Positions 33,908-43,265 of a stretch of DNA of 64,000 nt are shown here, piece by piece; position 1 is the stretch's first letter; each line of letters begins with the position of its first letter. The DNA is from Phlebotomus papatasi (lineage: Eukaryota > Arthropoda > Insecta > Diptera > Psychodidae), in the NCBI RefSeq assembly GCF_024763615.1, contig NC_077223.1, positions 93,496,627 to 93,560,626 of the forward strand, read 5' to 3'. The translations under genes and the position numbers were made by a program. The notes under the pieces are model-generated. The model did not search any database. It saw only the letters and a list, made by a program, of their open reading frames with translations, and was not told the origin of the DNA.

Positions 33908-35205
33908 AATCGGGGAATCTCTGTACAGTGAGAGATTTGGTAATGAAGGATCTGGGCGTAATGAATGAATCGGATGATAGATGTTTTTTATTTCCAGTTT
34001 TATCCACGCTCATTAAGCTGACAAAGATGGAAGAGAATGAGGAACTTAGTGAGGATTTTGAGAAGGATCTGTGTATTCTCTGGGACATGACGATAGAGAA
34101 GGACGTGATCCGGTTGTTGCTTTCTCACAATGTCCTGGAACTCTTCGCTCAGATTATTCAAACGAGTACAGATGATCGTTTGACGGAGATTCTTGTAGGG
34201 ATAATTGGGAATATGTGTAGTTTATCTGAGACACGTGACAGTTTGTGTGAGAATCCTCAAGTTGTGGGGCCTATCCTTGAGCTGATCTCTTCATTTGATC
34301 CTCCGACACTCGTGCAGCTCATGAGGCTGCTGCATGCGTGCTTGGTGTTTGAGAATACAGGGGATGAAGTGACGTGGTTTCAGCATTTCTGCAATGTGGA
34401 TGGATTTGTGGAGAAATTCTCCTTCATCCTGGCCAATTCTGTCAACAGGAGTCTGCTGTTTACAGCTTTTGAGGCTCTCAATGCAATTGCCTCGAAATTT
34501 GCAATGATAGAATTTCAGCAGGATGGCAGTTTGCAGCTCAAAGATGTTCTCGTGAAGCCAGAATTGATTGCCGGCATTATCGAGGCACTTAAGCAGTTGC
34601 TTCCGGACACACAGAATGACCTGGAGATTCTTGATCTCACGGATAGGCGGAAGAAAATCATGAATTTGTTTCTGGACATCAATGCAATCCTGTCGCAGTA
34701 CGAGGACACCTCGAGGGCTTCCTACAGCTCCAGCATGAAAGATATGCATGAATGCCTGGAGAGTATCCTCATGCCCTACTGCCATGCTGTCAATCTCGTA
34801 CCGCCAACGGCTAATGAGCAAGGAGTCATTGAGAATGTCAGTGATCTCCTGATTGCTCTCTCTCCGCCCTTTCCCGGCAAATGCTTCGGGCAGATGATCA
34901 AAATCTGGGCAGTAATTGAGGAATTTCGGGAGAAGAGTGACCAGGAAGAAGAGTCAGAGTGGACATGTCGCAGAGATGAAGTGAATGCTGAAGATATTTC
35001 CACGACAATCCTGGATTTCTTCTCGCGCATCATCAAAAACACGTCGCAGGAAACCTTTGAGGAATCCCTCAAGGATCTCCCGAGTAGCACCCTCAAGAGA
35101 CTCCATGCCAAACTAGAAGCTGAAGCTCAAGATCTGGACACAAAGCAGATCTGTGAGAAATTCCACGAGTTCTTTAGCAAGGACCAAAATGTGGAAAACA
35201 CATAA
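33908..35205 (+). CDS. SAAL1: SAAL1 homologue, right copy, 5' end lost in gap
   Basis: The visible part of exon 1 is 33908-33939 (encoding IGESLYSERF), and exon 2 is 33998-35205 after a 58-nt intron. About 104 coding bases of exon 1 fall in the N run. Exon 2 is 9 nt shorter than the left copy because the Glu-rich linker reads MEENEE instead of MEEKEENEE; otherwise the protein looks the same. The frame starting at 33928 reads through the intron and should not be used. The protein is as described for the left copy: an armadillo-like helical fold, conserved from insects to vertebrates. Confidence 0.88.
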
Positions 35206-35560
35206 ATATTTTAGGTATGATTCCTTCTAATCACACCTATTGTAATCTTCGGATTTTCTCAAAGTGCTCCGATCGAGCTGAAATTCACAGGGTATATGTT
35301 TTGAACATCCCTGATGCCGAAAATCATAAGCCGGCAGTTTCGGTCCCGGCTGCCGTCCGGCCGGCCGTCCGTAGTACGCAATATCTCTGGTTTGGATAGA
35401 GATAGGGTAAAGTAAGCCCTTTTCGCCACCTTAAGGTTGGATACTCTTGTAATTCTTCCAATTTTTGTCGAAATAAAATGAAATTTTTTGTACAAATGCT
35501 TTGAAGCTTTGTCTCTCTATTGAACCAGGAGACTTCCCGGGAATTTTTGGACATCGAGTT

Positions 35561-35954
35561 GTATTGTAGCTTGAGGAGAGACTCACCTAAAATATCGAAG
35601 GAAAAGAATTAATCTCTCCTTGTCGCCGGATCGCGGGTTCAGGGGCCTTTTTGAGGTTATTGCTATGCACTATTTGTTTTATAATTTCTCACGTCTTTTT
35701 ACTTCACTGATTTTAATGTTCTTAACTCACTGTTTAGATTTATTTTAATTGATTTAAATTCACTTTATTTAGTTTAATGATATTAGATAATTCACTTTAT
35801 TTAAATACGAATTTCACTTGCCGCGATGTGTTCCTTTGTAAAGTCCAATTCCAACTAACTGACTTGCAATTTTATCATTGACACATCTTGCACATCCGGC
35901 AATGGCTTCGCGCCATTATTGCAGTTATGGCACCACAAGTGGCGCCATCCAACA
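35561..35954 (-). repeat. 3' LTR of Ty3/gypsy-type retrotransposon
   Basis: 394 bp; on the element strand it starts TGTTGGATGGCGCC and ends GCTACAATAC. By eye it is identical to the other LTR (40376-40769). The flanking target duplication is AACT (AGTT on the plus strand at 35557-35560). Confidence 0.93.
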
Positions 35955-35964
35955 CCTCCCCCCT

Positions 35965-38900
35965 TTAAGGAATGAGGCGACGTGCCCTCATCCTTTCTGT
36001 GTAGGACCCAGGAGCAGGACGTCCGGGACGAAGACGTTGCGCTATGGGCGATGAAGACGGTCTAATTGGTGCGTCCGGTGTTTTCGGTTCCTCTGGTTCC
36101 TGTGCTGGCGTGGTATTACGAGGAGTTTCAGGAAATCCAAGGAATTCTGGTTCCGACGTATCCAAACCTAAACCATCAGGAGTGTCGCTAACGACAATTG
36201 GTGTTGGTTTCCACGACGTTGTAGCAATCGGAGTAGAGTTGTTCGATCCTGTTGAGGAATCCTTAGGAACATCCGCAGAGTTGGGACTCTGGCGAGGAGT
36301 CGGGTGTGTCGGTGTATCACTGGGTGCGAAGAACAGTGGAAGTGAATCTGTAGTCTTCTCTGAATTCGCTGAACGGCCTCTAAGCTGATTAATGTGTGAG
36401 CGGATAATGATTCCATCTGATAAACGCACATTATAGCTGACTGAGCCTCGACGTTCAATCACTGTTCCTGGAGCCCATGTGAACTTTCCACCTTGGAAGA
36501 ACTTCTTTGCATAGACTTCCTCCCCCCTCTGGAACGAGCGTTTCTTTGCACCGTGTTTGCGATTATATTGCTCTTCCATTTTCTTGTTTCGTTGAGGGTC
36601 CTGCGGATCACGAAATTTGAGCAAATCAAAAATCGTCCTAACTTTTCTCGAGAACAAAACCTCCGAAGGAGATTTTCCATCAGGTGAATTTTCATTTGGA
36701 GTAGTTCTGTAGTTTGCCAGGAACCTTTGAAGACCAACATCCAAAGAAATTGTCCTCCCTTGCTTCTCCAGCGACCTCTTGAATGAATCCACAAGCCTCT
36801 CGCATTGCCCATTGCTGTATGGACAGTAAGGATTGGTCTTAAGATGCTTGATGCCGTTCATCCGACAAAATTCCTCGAACTCGTCACTTACAAACTGCGT
36901 CCCATTGTCACTAACAATTGTTTCCGGAAGACCATTTCGTGCGAAAGTCTCTCTGAGCTTTTGAATTGTTTGCGTGGTTGTTGATGACGGAGTTCGGAAA
37001 ATTTCAGGCCATTTGGAGTATGCATCGATGATTAGCAAGAAGGTTTCACCTCGATATTTGGCATAATCCAAATGAATTCGCTCCCAGGGATGTGTAGCTA
37101 GCGGCCATGATGCTAATTCTGCTTTCACAGGAGTTTTTGCGGCAGAGGCGCAGTCTGTACAGCTTTTGACTTTCTGCTCAATTTCGCTATCAATACCCGG
37201 CCAGAAAACGTATCCTCGAGCTATGGACTTCATTCTGGACATACCAGGGTGTGCATCATGCAGTTGAGTGATGATTTTCTTGCGAAATTGCTCTGGAATA
37301 ACGATTCTCTCCCTGTAAAACACGCAGTCATGGATAAGCGAGAGAGCATTCCTGATCTTGAAATACTTCGCTACTTCCTTGGAACGAATTGACTTCAGTG
37401 ATGTCGGCCATCCGCCCTTGATGTAGTTCACAACATCTCGTAAACTCTCCGAAGATTGTGTTGCGCGCTTGATCATGCTGAAATTCACAGGTAGTCTAGA
37501 AGAAGCTTCCTCAACGATAAGACGATCTTGAGTCTCCTCTAGTTGAATTTCTGCAATTACGACTTCTTCTAAGGGTGGTCGACTTGCACTGATCAGTCTC
37601 GACAGCACATCCGCATGCCCGAAGCTGTCGGTTGAGATAAATTTTATCTCAAAATCGTAACTTTGTAAAATCAGCGACCATCTTTGAAGGCGGTTAGCTG
37701 TGTGTACCGGAATCCCTTTCTTGCTTCCGAAAATCGACACAAGTGGTTTGTGATCGGTCAGCAAAGTAAATCTCCTCCCATAAATAAAGCGATGAAACTT
37801 TTTGAGAGCGTAAACGATTCCAAGCCCTTCCTTTTCTATTTGACTATAGCGCTGTTCGGTTTCCGTCAGGCGTCTGGAGGCATGGTAAAAAGCCTTCTGT
37901 GTCCCGTCAGGATACTGGTGATAGGCTACAGACCCTATAGCGTATGAAGAGGCATCTGAGGCAACCACAATGGGGAGATTTGGATCGTAGTGGGTCAGCA
38001 AAAGGTCTGAGGTGATAATTGCCTTGAACTTTTTGAATGCAGCTTCACATTCAGCTGTCCACTTCCACGGAACACCCTTCTTGAGTAAGCGATCCAATGG
38101 AGTTCTAATCTCACTCATTGATCGGATGAATCGTCCCCAAAACTGCACTGCTCCGAGAAAACTGCGAAGTTCACTAACATTGGATGGAGCGGGCATTTTG
38201 CAAATTGCTTCAGTTTTATCGGGATCCGGATGTAGGCCTTTCTCATCTGCAACGACACCAAGAAATTTTATTTCACGCGAAAAAAATCGGCACTTCTCCA
38301 ATTTAACACGGAAATTGTAGTCCTCTAGGCGTTTGAAGACTTCTTTGAGCACGGCAAAATGCTCTTTGGTGTCACTGCTGGCCACGCAGATATCATCAAA
38401 ATAGGAAATTACCCCAGGAATGCCTTGAAGCATTCTTTCTACGATTTCTTGGAATATTCCGGGGGCACTCCGGATACCAGGGGGCAACCTATTGAATCGA
38501 AATAGACCACGATGAGTATGTATAGTCAATAATTGACTCGATTCCTCATCCATGGGGATCTGCAAGTACGCATCTGATAAGTCAATGTGACTGAAGACAC
38601 GTTTATTGGCAAACTGGCTAAATAGACTGTCGGGGTCTGGGATCGGATGATTGTTCATCTCAACCGATTCATTTAGGCCAGTTGAATAATCTCCACATAT
38701 TCTTATGCGGCCATTGGGCTTCCTAGCAACGACTATGGGCGCTGCCCACGACGAATATTCAGTGGGTGTGATGATTCCCGAAGCTTGCAGGCGTTGAAGC
38801 TCATCGTCGATCGTAGCCATTAGGTGGAATGCCACAGGACGTTTTGGACGAAAAACCGGGCTGACATGAGGCTTGAGGTGAATGGATGCAGTGGCTTTCG

Positions 38901-40293
38901 TGCACTGACCCATTTCGGTACCAAACACCACAGGAAAAGTAGATTGTAGCTCCTTAATCGCAGAGGTAGTGTCGATTTCCTGCTGGACAGAGTTGCAATA
39001 GGAACTCGGAGCATAATCCCACAATCCCAGTGCCTCAATCCATTCAATGCCGAATAGATTCCCTGAAGTCTTCTCGGATACGAGACATCGTCCCCTAACC
39101 TCATTTTCTCCAAGCCGAATAGAACACTCAAATTCTCCTAACATTTCGATATAGTGAGATTGGGCATCCCTGACTTTCAAAGAAATAGGTGTGAGAGAGG
39201 GTTGTTTGAGCTTTCTCCAGGTGTCAGCTGAGATAATGGACACGTCGGCTGCACAATCGAGTTGAAATTCAATTGTGTGCCCATTAATTCTCGGGGATAG
39301 GTATTTCCTTCCAGGACTTCTGGGTGAAAATACAGCGTTTGTGCGAGCCTGATTGGACTGTTTTTTCTTCTTCGCGAAATACTTTTTACCCGTGGATTTC
39401 TTTTTATCTGAATCTTGGGGAAAAGAGGGACAATATCCGTTTTTATGCCCGACCTTGCCACACTCAGAACACTTAGAATTCACGTAGAAGCAATCTTTCA
39501 CGAAATGCATGGAGCCACAAAGGTAACACGGACGTGGGGGTTTGTCTTTCTTGGGCGCAAAATCCTTTTTCTTTAAGACACTAACACTAGCTATGGGAGT
39601 ATCGAGGCGGGAATCACTTTTCACATTGATAAGGCGACGAGCCTCCTCTACCATAAAATTGAGAGTGATTTTATCCGCGGGTTCCGTCTCGAGTTTTGTC
39701 AACAATTGCTCCCGGACTAGAACATACTTTTCACTTTGCAGGCTATTGACAAAAATCAATGCTTTGAAATGATCTGCAGTACATTCCGCTAATTTAAATG
39801 CCTCACAGCGACGATTAACCACTCCAGCATGGGTTGTGAGATCATCAGTGTCTTTGAGAATAAGCTGAAGACACTTTCGACGTGTACAAAATAAAGACTC
39901 ACCCTTTCCGAAGAGCTTTATTAAATTTGCAACATTTTCATCGAAGCTCAGATTGGCTGGCTCACGTGGCAGCAAATTGCTGGCATATCGCTCATAAGAC
40001 GATGCATCCAGACGTCTAAGAAGCAGCCTCACTCTTGCAGCATCATCCAAATTCTTGCCATCGAGCAAAAATGTGCTTTTGTAGCGCTGATACCACATGT
40101 CGAAAGTGAGGTTTTGTTCAGGGGCATATGAAAAAGGGGAAATGCCTCTGGACAAAGCATCCACAGAAACCTCACTCGATTGCTGCAACGGGACTACCAC
40201 TTTTTGCTCGGATTTGAGATCTTTGACCTCTTTCAGCAGAGCAGCCACAGCTTCTAGAAGCGTCTCGGTGACCTTGCTTTCACCTTCAGCCAT
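35965..40293 (-). CDS. Gag-pol polyprotein of Ty3/gypsy-type retrotransposon
   Basis: One uninterrupted frame of 1442 aa from the ATG at 40293; the frame opens upstream only through a TTG at 40305, so I take the ATG. In order: a gag region (1 to about 250); two zinc knuckles, CYLCGSMHFVKDC and CSECGKVGHKNGYC (about 256-288); a retropepsin-like protease with LDCAADVS (about 345-352); reverse transcriptase with YFDD (631-634); RNase H beginning at VVASDASS (about 776); an integrase zinc motif with H1012, H1015, C1045 and C1048; and a D,D35E core at D1076, D1129 and E1165; then a Pro/Ser/Thr-rich tail. Gag and pol are fused without a frameshift. All catalytic positions I can check are present; the protease has Cys where the family usually has Thr or Ser. 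It acts in copying the element's RNA and integrating the cDNA. Confidence 0.93.
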   Translation of the reverse strand: MAEGESKVTETLLEAVAALLKEVKDLKSEQKVVVPLQQSSEVSVDALSRGISPFSYAPEQNLTFDMWYQRYKSTFLLDGKNLDDAARVRLLLRRLDASSYERYASNLLPREPANLSFDENVANLIKLFGKGESLFCTRRKCLQLILKDTDDLTTHAGVVNRRCEAFKLAECTADHFKALIFVNSLQSEKYVLVREQLLTKLETEPADKITLNFMVEEARRLINVKSDSRLDTPIASVSVLKKKDFAPKKDKPPRPCYLCGSMHFVKDCFYVNSKCSECGKVGHKNGYCPSFPQDSDKKKSTGKKYFAKKKKQSNQARTNAVFSPRSPGRKYLSPRINGHTIEFQLDCAADVSIISADTWRKLKQPSLTPISLKVRDAQSHYIEMLGEFECSIRLGENEVRGRCLVSEKTSGNLFGIEWIEALGLWDYAPSSYCNSVQQEIDTTSAIKELQSTFPVVFGTEMGQCTKATASIHLKPHVSPVFRPKRPVAFHLMATIDDELQRLQASGIITPTEYSSWAAPIVVARKPNGRIRICGDYSTGLNESVEMNNHPIPDPDSLFSQFANKRVFSHIDLSDAYLQIPMDEESSQLLTIHTHRGLFRFNRLPPGIRSAPGIFQEIVERMLQGIPGVISYFDDICVASSDTKEHFAVLKEVFKRLEDYNFRVKLEKCRFFSREIKFLGVVADEKGLHPDPDKTEAICKMPAPSNVSELRSFLGAVQFWGRFIRSMSEIRTPLDRLLKKGVPWKWTAECEAAFKKFKAIITSDLLLTHYDPNLPIVVASDASSYAIGSVAYHQYPDGTQKAFYHASRRLTETEQRYSQIEKEGLGIVYALKKFHRFIYGRRFTLLTDHKPLVSIFGSKKGIPVHTANRLQRWSLILQSYDFEIKFISTDSFGHADVLSRLISASRPPLEEVVIAEIQLEETQDRLIVEEASSRLPVNFSMIKRATQSSESLRDVVNYIKGGWPTSLKSIRSKEVAKYFKIRNALSLIHDCVFYRERIVIPEQFRKKIITQLHDAHPGMSRMKSIARGYVFWPGIDSEIEQKVKSCTDCASAAKTPVKAELASWPLATHPWERIHLDYAKYRGETFLLIIDAYSKWPEIFRTPSSTTTQTIQKLRETFARNGLPETIVSDNGTQFVSDEFEEFCRMNGIKHLKTNPYCPYSNGQCERLVDSFKRSLEKQGRTISLDVGLQRFLANYRTTPNENSPDGKSPSEVLFSRKVRTIFDLLKFRDPQDPQRNKKMEEQYNRKHGAKKRSFQRGEEVYAKKFFQGGKFTWAPGTVIERRGSVSYNVRLSDGIIIRSHINQLRGRSANSEKTTDSLPLFFAPSDTPTHPTPRQSPNSADVPKDSSTGSNNSTPIATTSWKPTPIVVSDTPDGLGLDTSEPEFLGFPETPRNTTPAQEPEEPKTPDAPIRPSSSPIAQRLRPGRPAPGSYTERMRARRLIP

Positions 40294-40300
40294 CCCGTCT

Positions 40301-40375
40301 GCCAAGTATTGTAGCTTGAGGAGAGACTCACCTAAAATATCGAAGGAAAAGAATTAATCCCATCCTCGTCGCCAA
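40301..40375 (-). repeat. Retrotransposon leader with duplicated LTR end and primer site
   Basis: Right after the 5' LTR comes TTGGCGACGAGG (primer-binding-site-like). Then about 50 bp repeat the last bases of the LTR, ending again in GCTACAATAC and followed by a second TTGGC. The copied unit is about 57 bp. The leader is therefore a partial tandem copy of the LTR/primer-site junction. Confidence 0.8.
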
Positions 40376-40769
40376 GTATTGTAGCTTGAGGAGAGACTCA
40401 CCTAAAATATCGAAGGAAAAGAATTAATCTCTCCTTGTCGCCGGATCGCGGGTTCAGGGGCCTTTTTGAGGTTATTGCTATGCACTATTTGTTTTATAAT
40501 TTCTCACGTCTTTTTACTTCACTGATTTTAATGTTCTTAACTCACTGTTTAGATTTATTTTAATTGATTTAAATTCACTTTATTTAGTTTAATGATATTA
40601 GATAATTCACTTTATTTAAATACGAATTTCACTTGCCGCGATGTGTTCCTTTGTAAAGTCCAATTCCAACTAACTGACTTGCAATTTTATCATTGACACA
40701 TCTTGCACATCCGGCAATGGCTTCGCGCCATTATTGCAGTTATGGCACCACAAGTGGCGCCATCCAACA
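40376..40769 (-). repeat. 5' LTR of Ty3/gypsy-type retrotransposon
   Basis: 394 bp, by eye identical to the LTR at 35561-35954. As the upstream LTR on the element strand it should contain the promoter; no specific site is claimed. Confidence 0.93.
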
Positions 40770-41016
40770 AGTTGAAAAATACATTTCCTGGCAGCAATTC
40801 ATGTTTCAGTAATTTTCGCCACTTTGTAAACACTTTTTCGCCATTGTGTAAGCACTTTTTCGCCACTTGTTTTAAATTGATTTTTAAGTTTTTATTTAAC
40901 AAGTTAAATTTAACAGAAATTTGACGTTTCCCCCTACAAAGCTGCAGGGAATTTCCTTCAAAAAAGCAATTTTTGACAAAAATTTCTCCCAATGTGTAGA
41001 CGCCATAACACCGATA

Positions 41017-41622
41017 GGGTGGAATAACCGGCTATCGCCATGTTTAGGAAAAAATTAAATTCATTTAATCATAACTTTTGAATCCTTGTTACAAGATAAG
41101 TCAAATTTGACACAAAGTTACTCAGATGTATTGGCTCTAGATACGTGAAAACAATAATCCTAGAACATAACGCTGGACTACTTAAAAAACTGATTTTTAT
41201 TAATAATGCAAAAATAACCATTTCGTCGCCACTTTTTACCACTTTTCGCCAGTTTTGTAAAATTTGAAACCACTTCTCGCCACCCACTTGAAAAGAACCA
41301 CACTCGGTTATTTTAGGCAATGCTATGAAAAGAATACATTCACCATTTCTCTTTCCTTGTGATCACTTTATTATTACTCTCTTTAAATGATTTTTCTTCA
41401 CTTTTATTTGGGAAATCAAATTATGGGGCTTTTGCAGAAAGTAAACAATGCAGATTTGACAACTGAGAATGTACGAAGTGAAGTTAGCGTCGCCTATTGA
41501 AAAAATATGGCGACAGGTGGTAAAATCAATTCCAGAATATTACCACTTCTCGCCATGCCTCATTTTTATACAAAAATAATATAAAATGAAATATTAATTG
41601 ACTAAATACAAATTTTATGTCA
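41017..41622. mobile_element. Truncated TA-flanked element of the GGGTGGA family
   Basis: It begins TA-GGGTGGAATAACC, has the same interior as the copy at 53944-54851 in inverted order (TTTTACCACTT, TTCGCCA, GGCGACA words), and stops without the second inverted end near 41622. Confidence 0.55.
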
Positions 41623-42732
41623 AACAGCCTTACAGGCTTGGCTCTAATCATCTTAGATTCGCAGCCCAGACTTCCTAGCAATCTTGGGATTGCAAAACAT
41701 ACAACCAGAGAAGGGACTTTCCATCGTTTCCGTCCCGGAGTTGGTTGGGAGCAACGCTAAGACGGCGATGGCCGCAAGGGAAGGGGGGAAGCATTAATCT
41801 GATGAATAAATATGAATTGAATTGACATTATTAAATAATTATATTAGAGCGAAGCTTAGTTAATAACAAAGTGATTTTCAGTGAAAAAATATCAAATACT
41901 GTACTGCAAAAACATAAAATATTGCAAGACAATTTGTCTGAGCGTTGACAAGTTTATTAAGAACTCCATATTTTTTTGGTGACTGTTCACCTTGTCGACA
42001 ATTTCTTCAATTAACTTGCAAATAATCTAGTCGGTGGAGCACCAGTTATGGTTTTCTGATCCGTTGGACTAGAGGTTACGAGTAATAGTCATTTCGTAGT
42101 TCCATGAGCTCATAATTTCCTTAAAAAGTGATTTTATTTGTAGGTGGCGAAAAAGTGGTTACTGGCGAAAAAATACTGACTCTACCCTATGACATTCGTC
42201 GAACGGTACTCGAGATATTTCACTTTAAAGATTTCAATTTTAAGAAAATTTGCTATTAGAGTCAGGCGGGAAAAAAGCGGGAGAAGCGGCGTCGGACAAG
42301 CTTTCCCCATATCGCACATCGAATATTACAATGGCGGATATCAGATTTCATCATTTTTCAGGAGACAGCCTCAAAAACTAAATTTCATAATATTTTCTTA
42401 TTTTCATTTACAAATTTTAAAGATTGTTTGTATATGATTCCACTGGATACAGCACATATGTGGAACTCGAAATATTGGACTTTTATTACCCAAAAATAGT
42501 TATTTAAAAAATTAAAAAATGATCCGTCACTTTTACACTTATGCGGCAAAATTGCCAAAATTATACCTCACTGTAATACTAAAAATCCAGACAAGGATTT
42601 TAAGATACGCCTCTTGTTTAGTAATTTAAATTTTAATAGAAATATTTTTTATTGGATTTCAACAATATTTCTTTTGTTGTTCGGCCATAAATTAATTTTA
42701 AAAATCATAGACCCATTGAAATTAAAGATATA

Positions 42733-43145
42733 GGGTAAGTGTGCCAAATTTCGCCATAGTTGCATGCAAGCGTCAAAGTCTCAAGTTTGAAATGTAATAT
42801 TTTAAATACAAATTGATTTTTTTATTCTTTCTTTTGTAAGAGTGTTGCTTGGAACCTTGTAAAGAGTTTACCGTCTTTATTTACTCTAAAATCATTCTTA
42901 ATACATTTTAAAATGAATAAAAATATAGACATGATTTGGTGCCCTATTTCGGTCACCTTCATTCTCATAGTTTCTTGCCCTTTGGGAATTCTTCCAATTT
43001 ATCTCGTTTGTCGAAGCTACATTTTTTGATATTCTTTTGCATTGTATAATCTTTAGAGTACGTAAAATCTAAAAGTTGATGGAAATTCGAGGAACAAAAA
43101 AGGTGGCCGAAGTTGCAAGCTGGCCGGAATTTGGCACACTTACCC
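42733..43145. mobile_element. TA-flanked MITE-like element, 413 bp
   Basis: Ends GGGTAAGTGTGCCAAATTT and the complement of GGGTAAGTGTGCCAAATTC, with TA on both sides (42731-42732 and 43146-43147). There is no coding capacity. The left arm lacks it at this position. Confidence 0.7.
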
Positions 43146-43265
43146 TAAATATCGTTCAAGTTTGCCACAATCCGAATTTGCAACGAAGGAATCGCACCTC
43201 TATAAGCTGATCTAGGCTTATCACTGGCTTTTTTTTATTTTGTAAAAATATCAACAAAAACAAAA

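Larger units (their letters stand above)
35561..40769 (-). mobile_element. Intact Ty3/gypsy-type LTR retrotransposon, 5.2 kb
   Basis: Two LTRs of 394 bp flank one long gag-pol frame. The 4-bp duplication AACT is present on both sides (complement AGTT at 35557-35560 and 40770-40773), and the left arm holds a single AACT at the matching place (28247-28250). Domain order protease-RT-RNase H-integrase places it in the Ty3/gypsy group; no envelope-like frame is present. A primer-binding-like TGGCGACGAGG lies one base downstream of the 5' LTR (40374 leftward). Identical LTRs and an open frame suggest recent insertion. Confidence 0.93.
35405..42187. mobile_element. TA-flanked element, right copy, split by retrotransposon
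   Basis: The same ends as the left copy at 27519-28402, with TA at 35403-35404 and 42188-42189. It is enlarged from 0.9 to 6.8 kb by later insertions, chiefly the LTR retrotransposon at 35561-40769. Confidence 0.65.
35206..43265. other. SAAL1-HEATR6 intergenic region, right arm
   Basis: Most of this is transposon. A TA-flanked element (35405-42187) contains the LTR retrotransposon (35561-40769), a half TTAA-type MITE (about 40915-41009) and a truncated TA-flanked element (41017-41622). A GC-richer stretch (41640-41800) contains GACGGCGATGGCCGC, which recurs inverted near 47403 and, as a variant, near 61973. A further element lies at 42733-43145. The HEATR6 poly(A) signal (complement) is at 43234-43239. 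Confidence 0.65.

Noticed and set aside
33366..34088. Long open frames spanning the N run
   Set aside because: They exist only because N was translated as X; the real signal is SAAL1 on the plus strand.
40294..40305. Upstream start for gag-pol at 40305
   Set aside because: The codon is TTG and lies in the duplicated primer-site segment; the first ATG is at 40293.
36044..40357. Plus-strand frames inside the LTR retrotransposon
   Set aside because: They are antisense shadows of the intact gag-pol frame.
35561..40769. Endogenous retrovirus with envelope gene
   Set aside because: There is no third frame after the integrase, only 10 bp between the pol stop and the LTR; it is a plain LTR retrotransposon.
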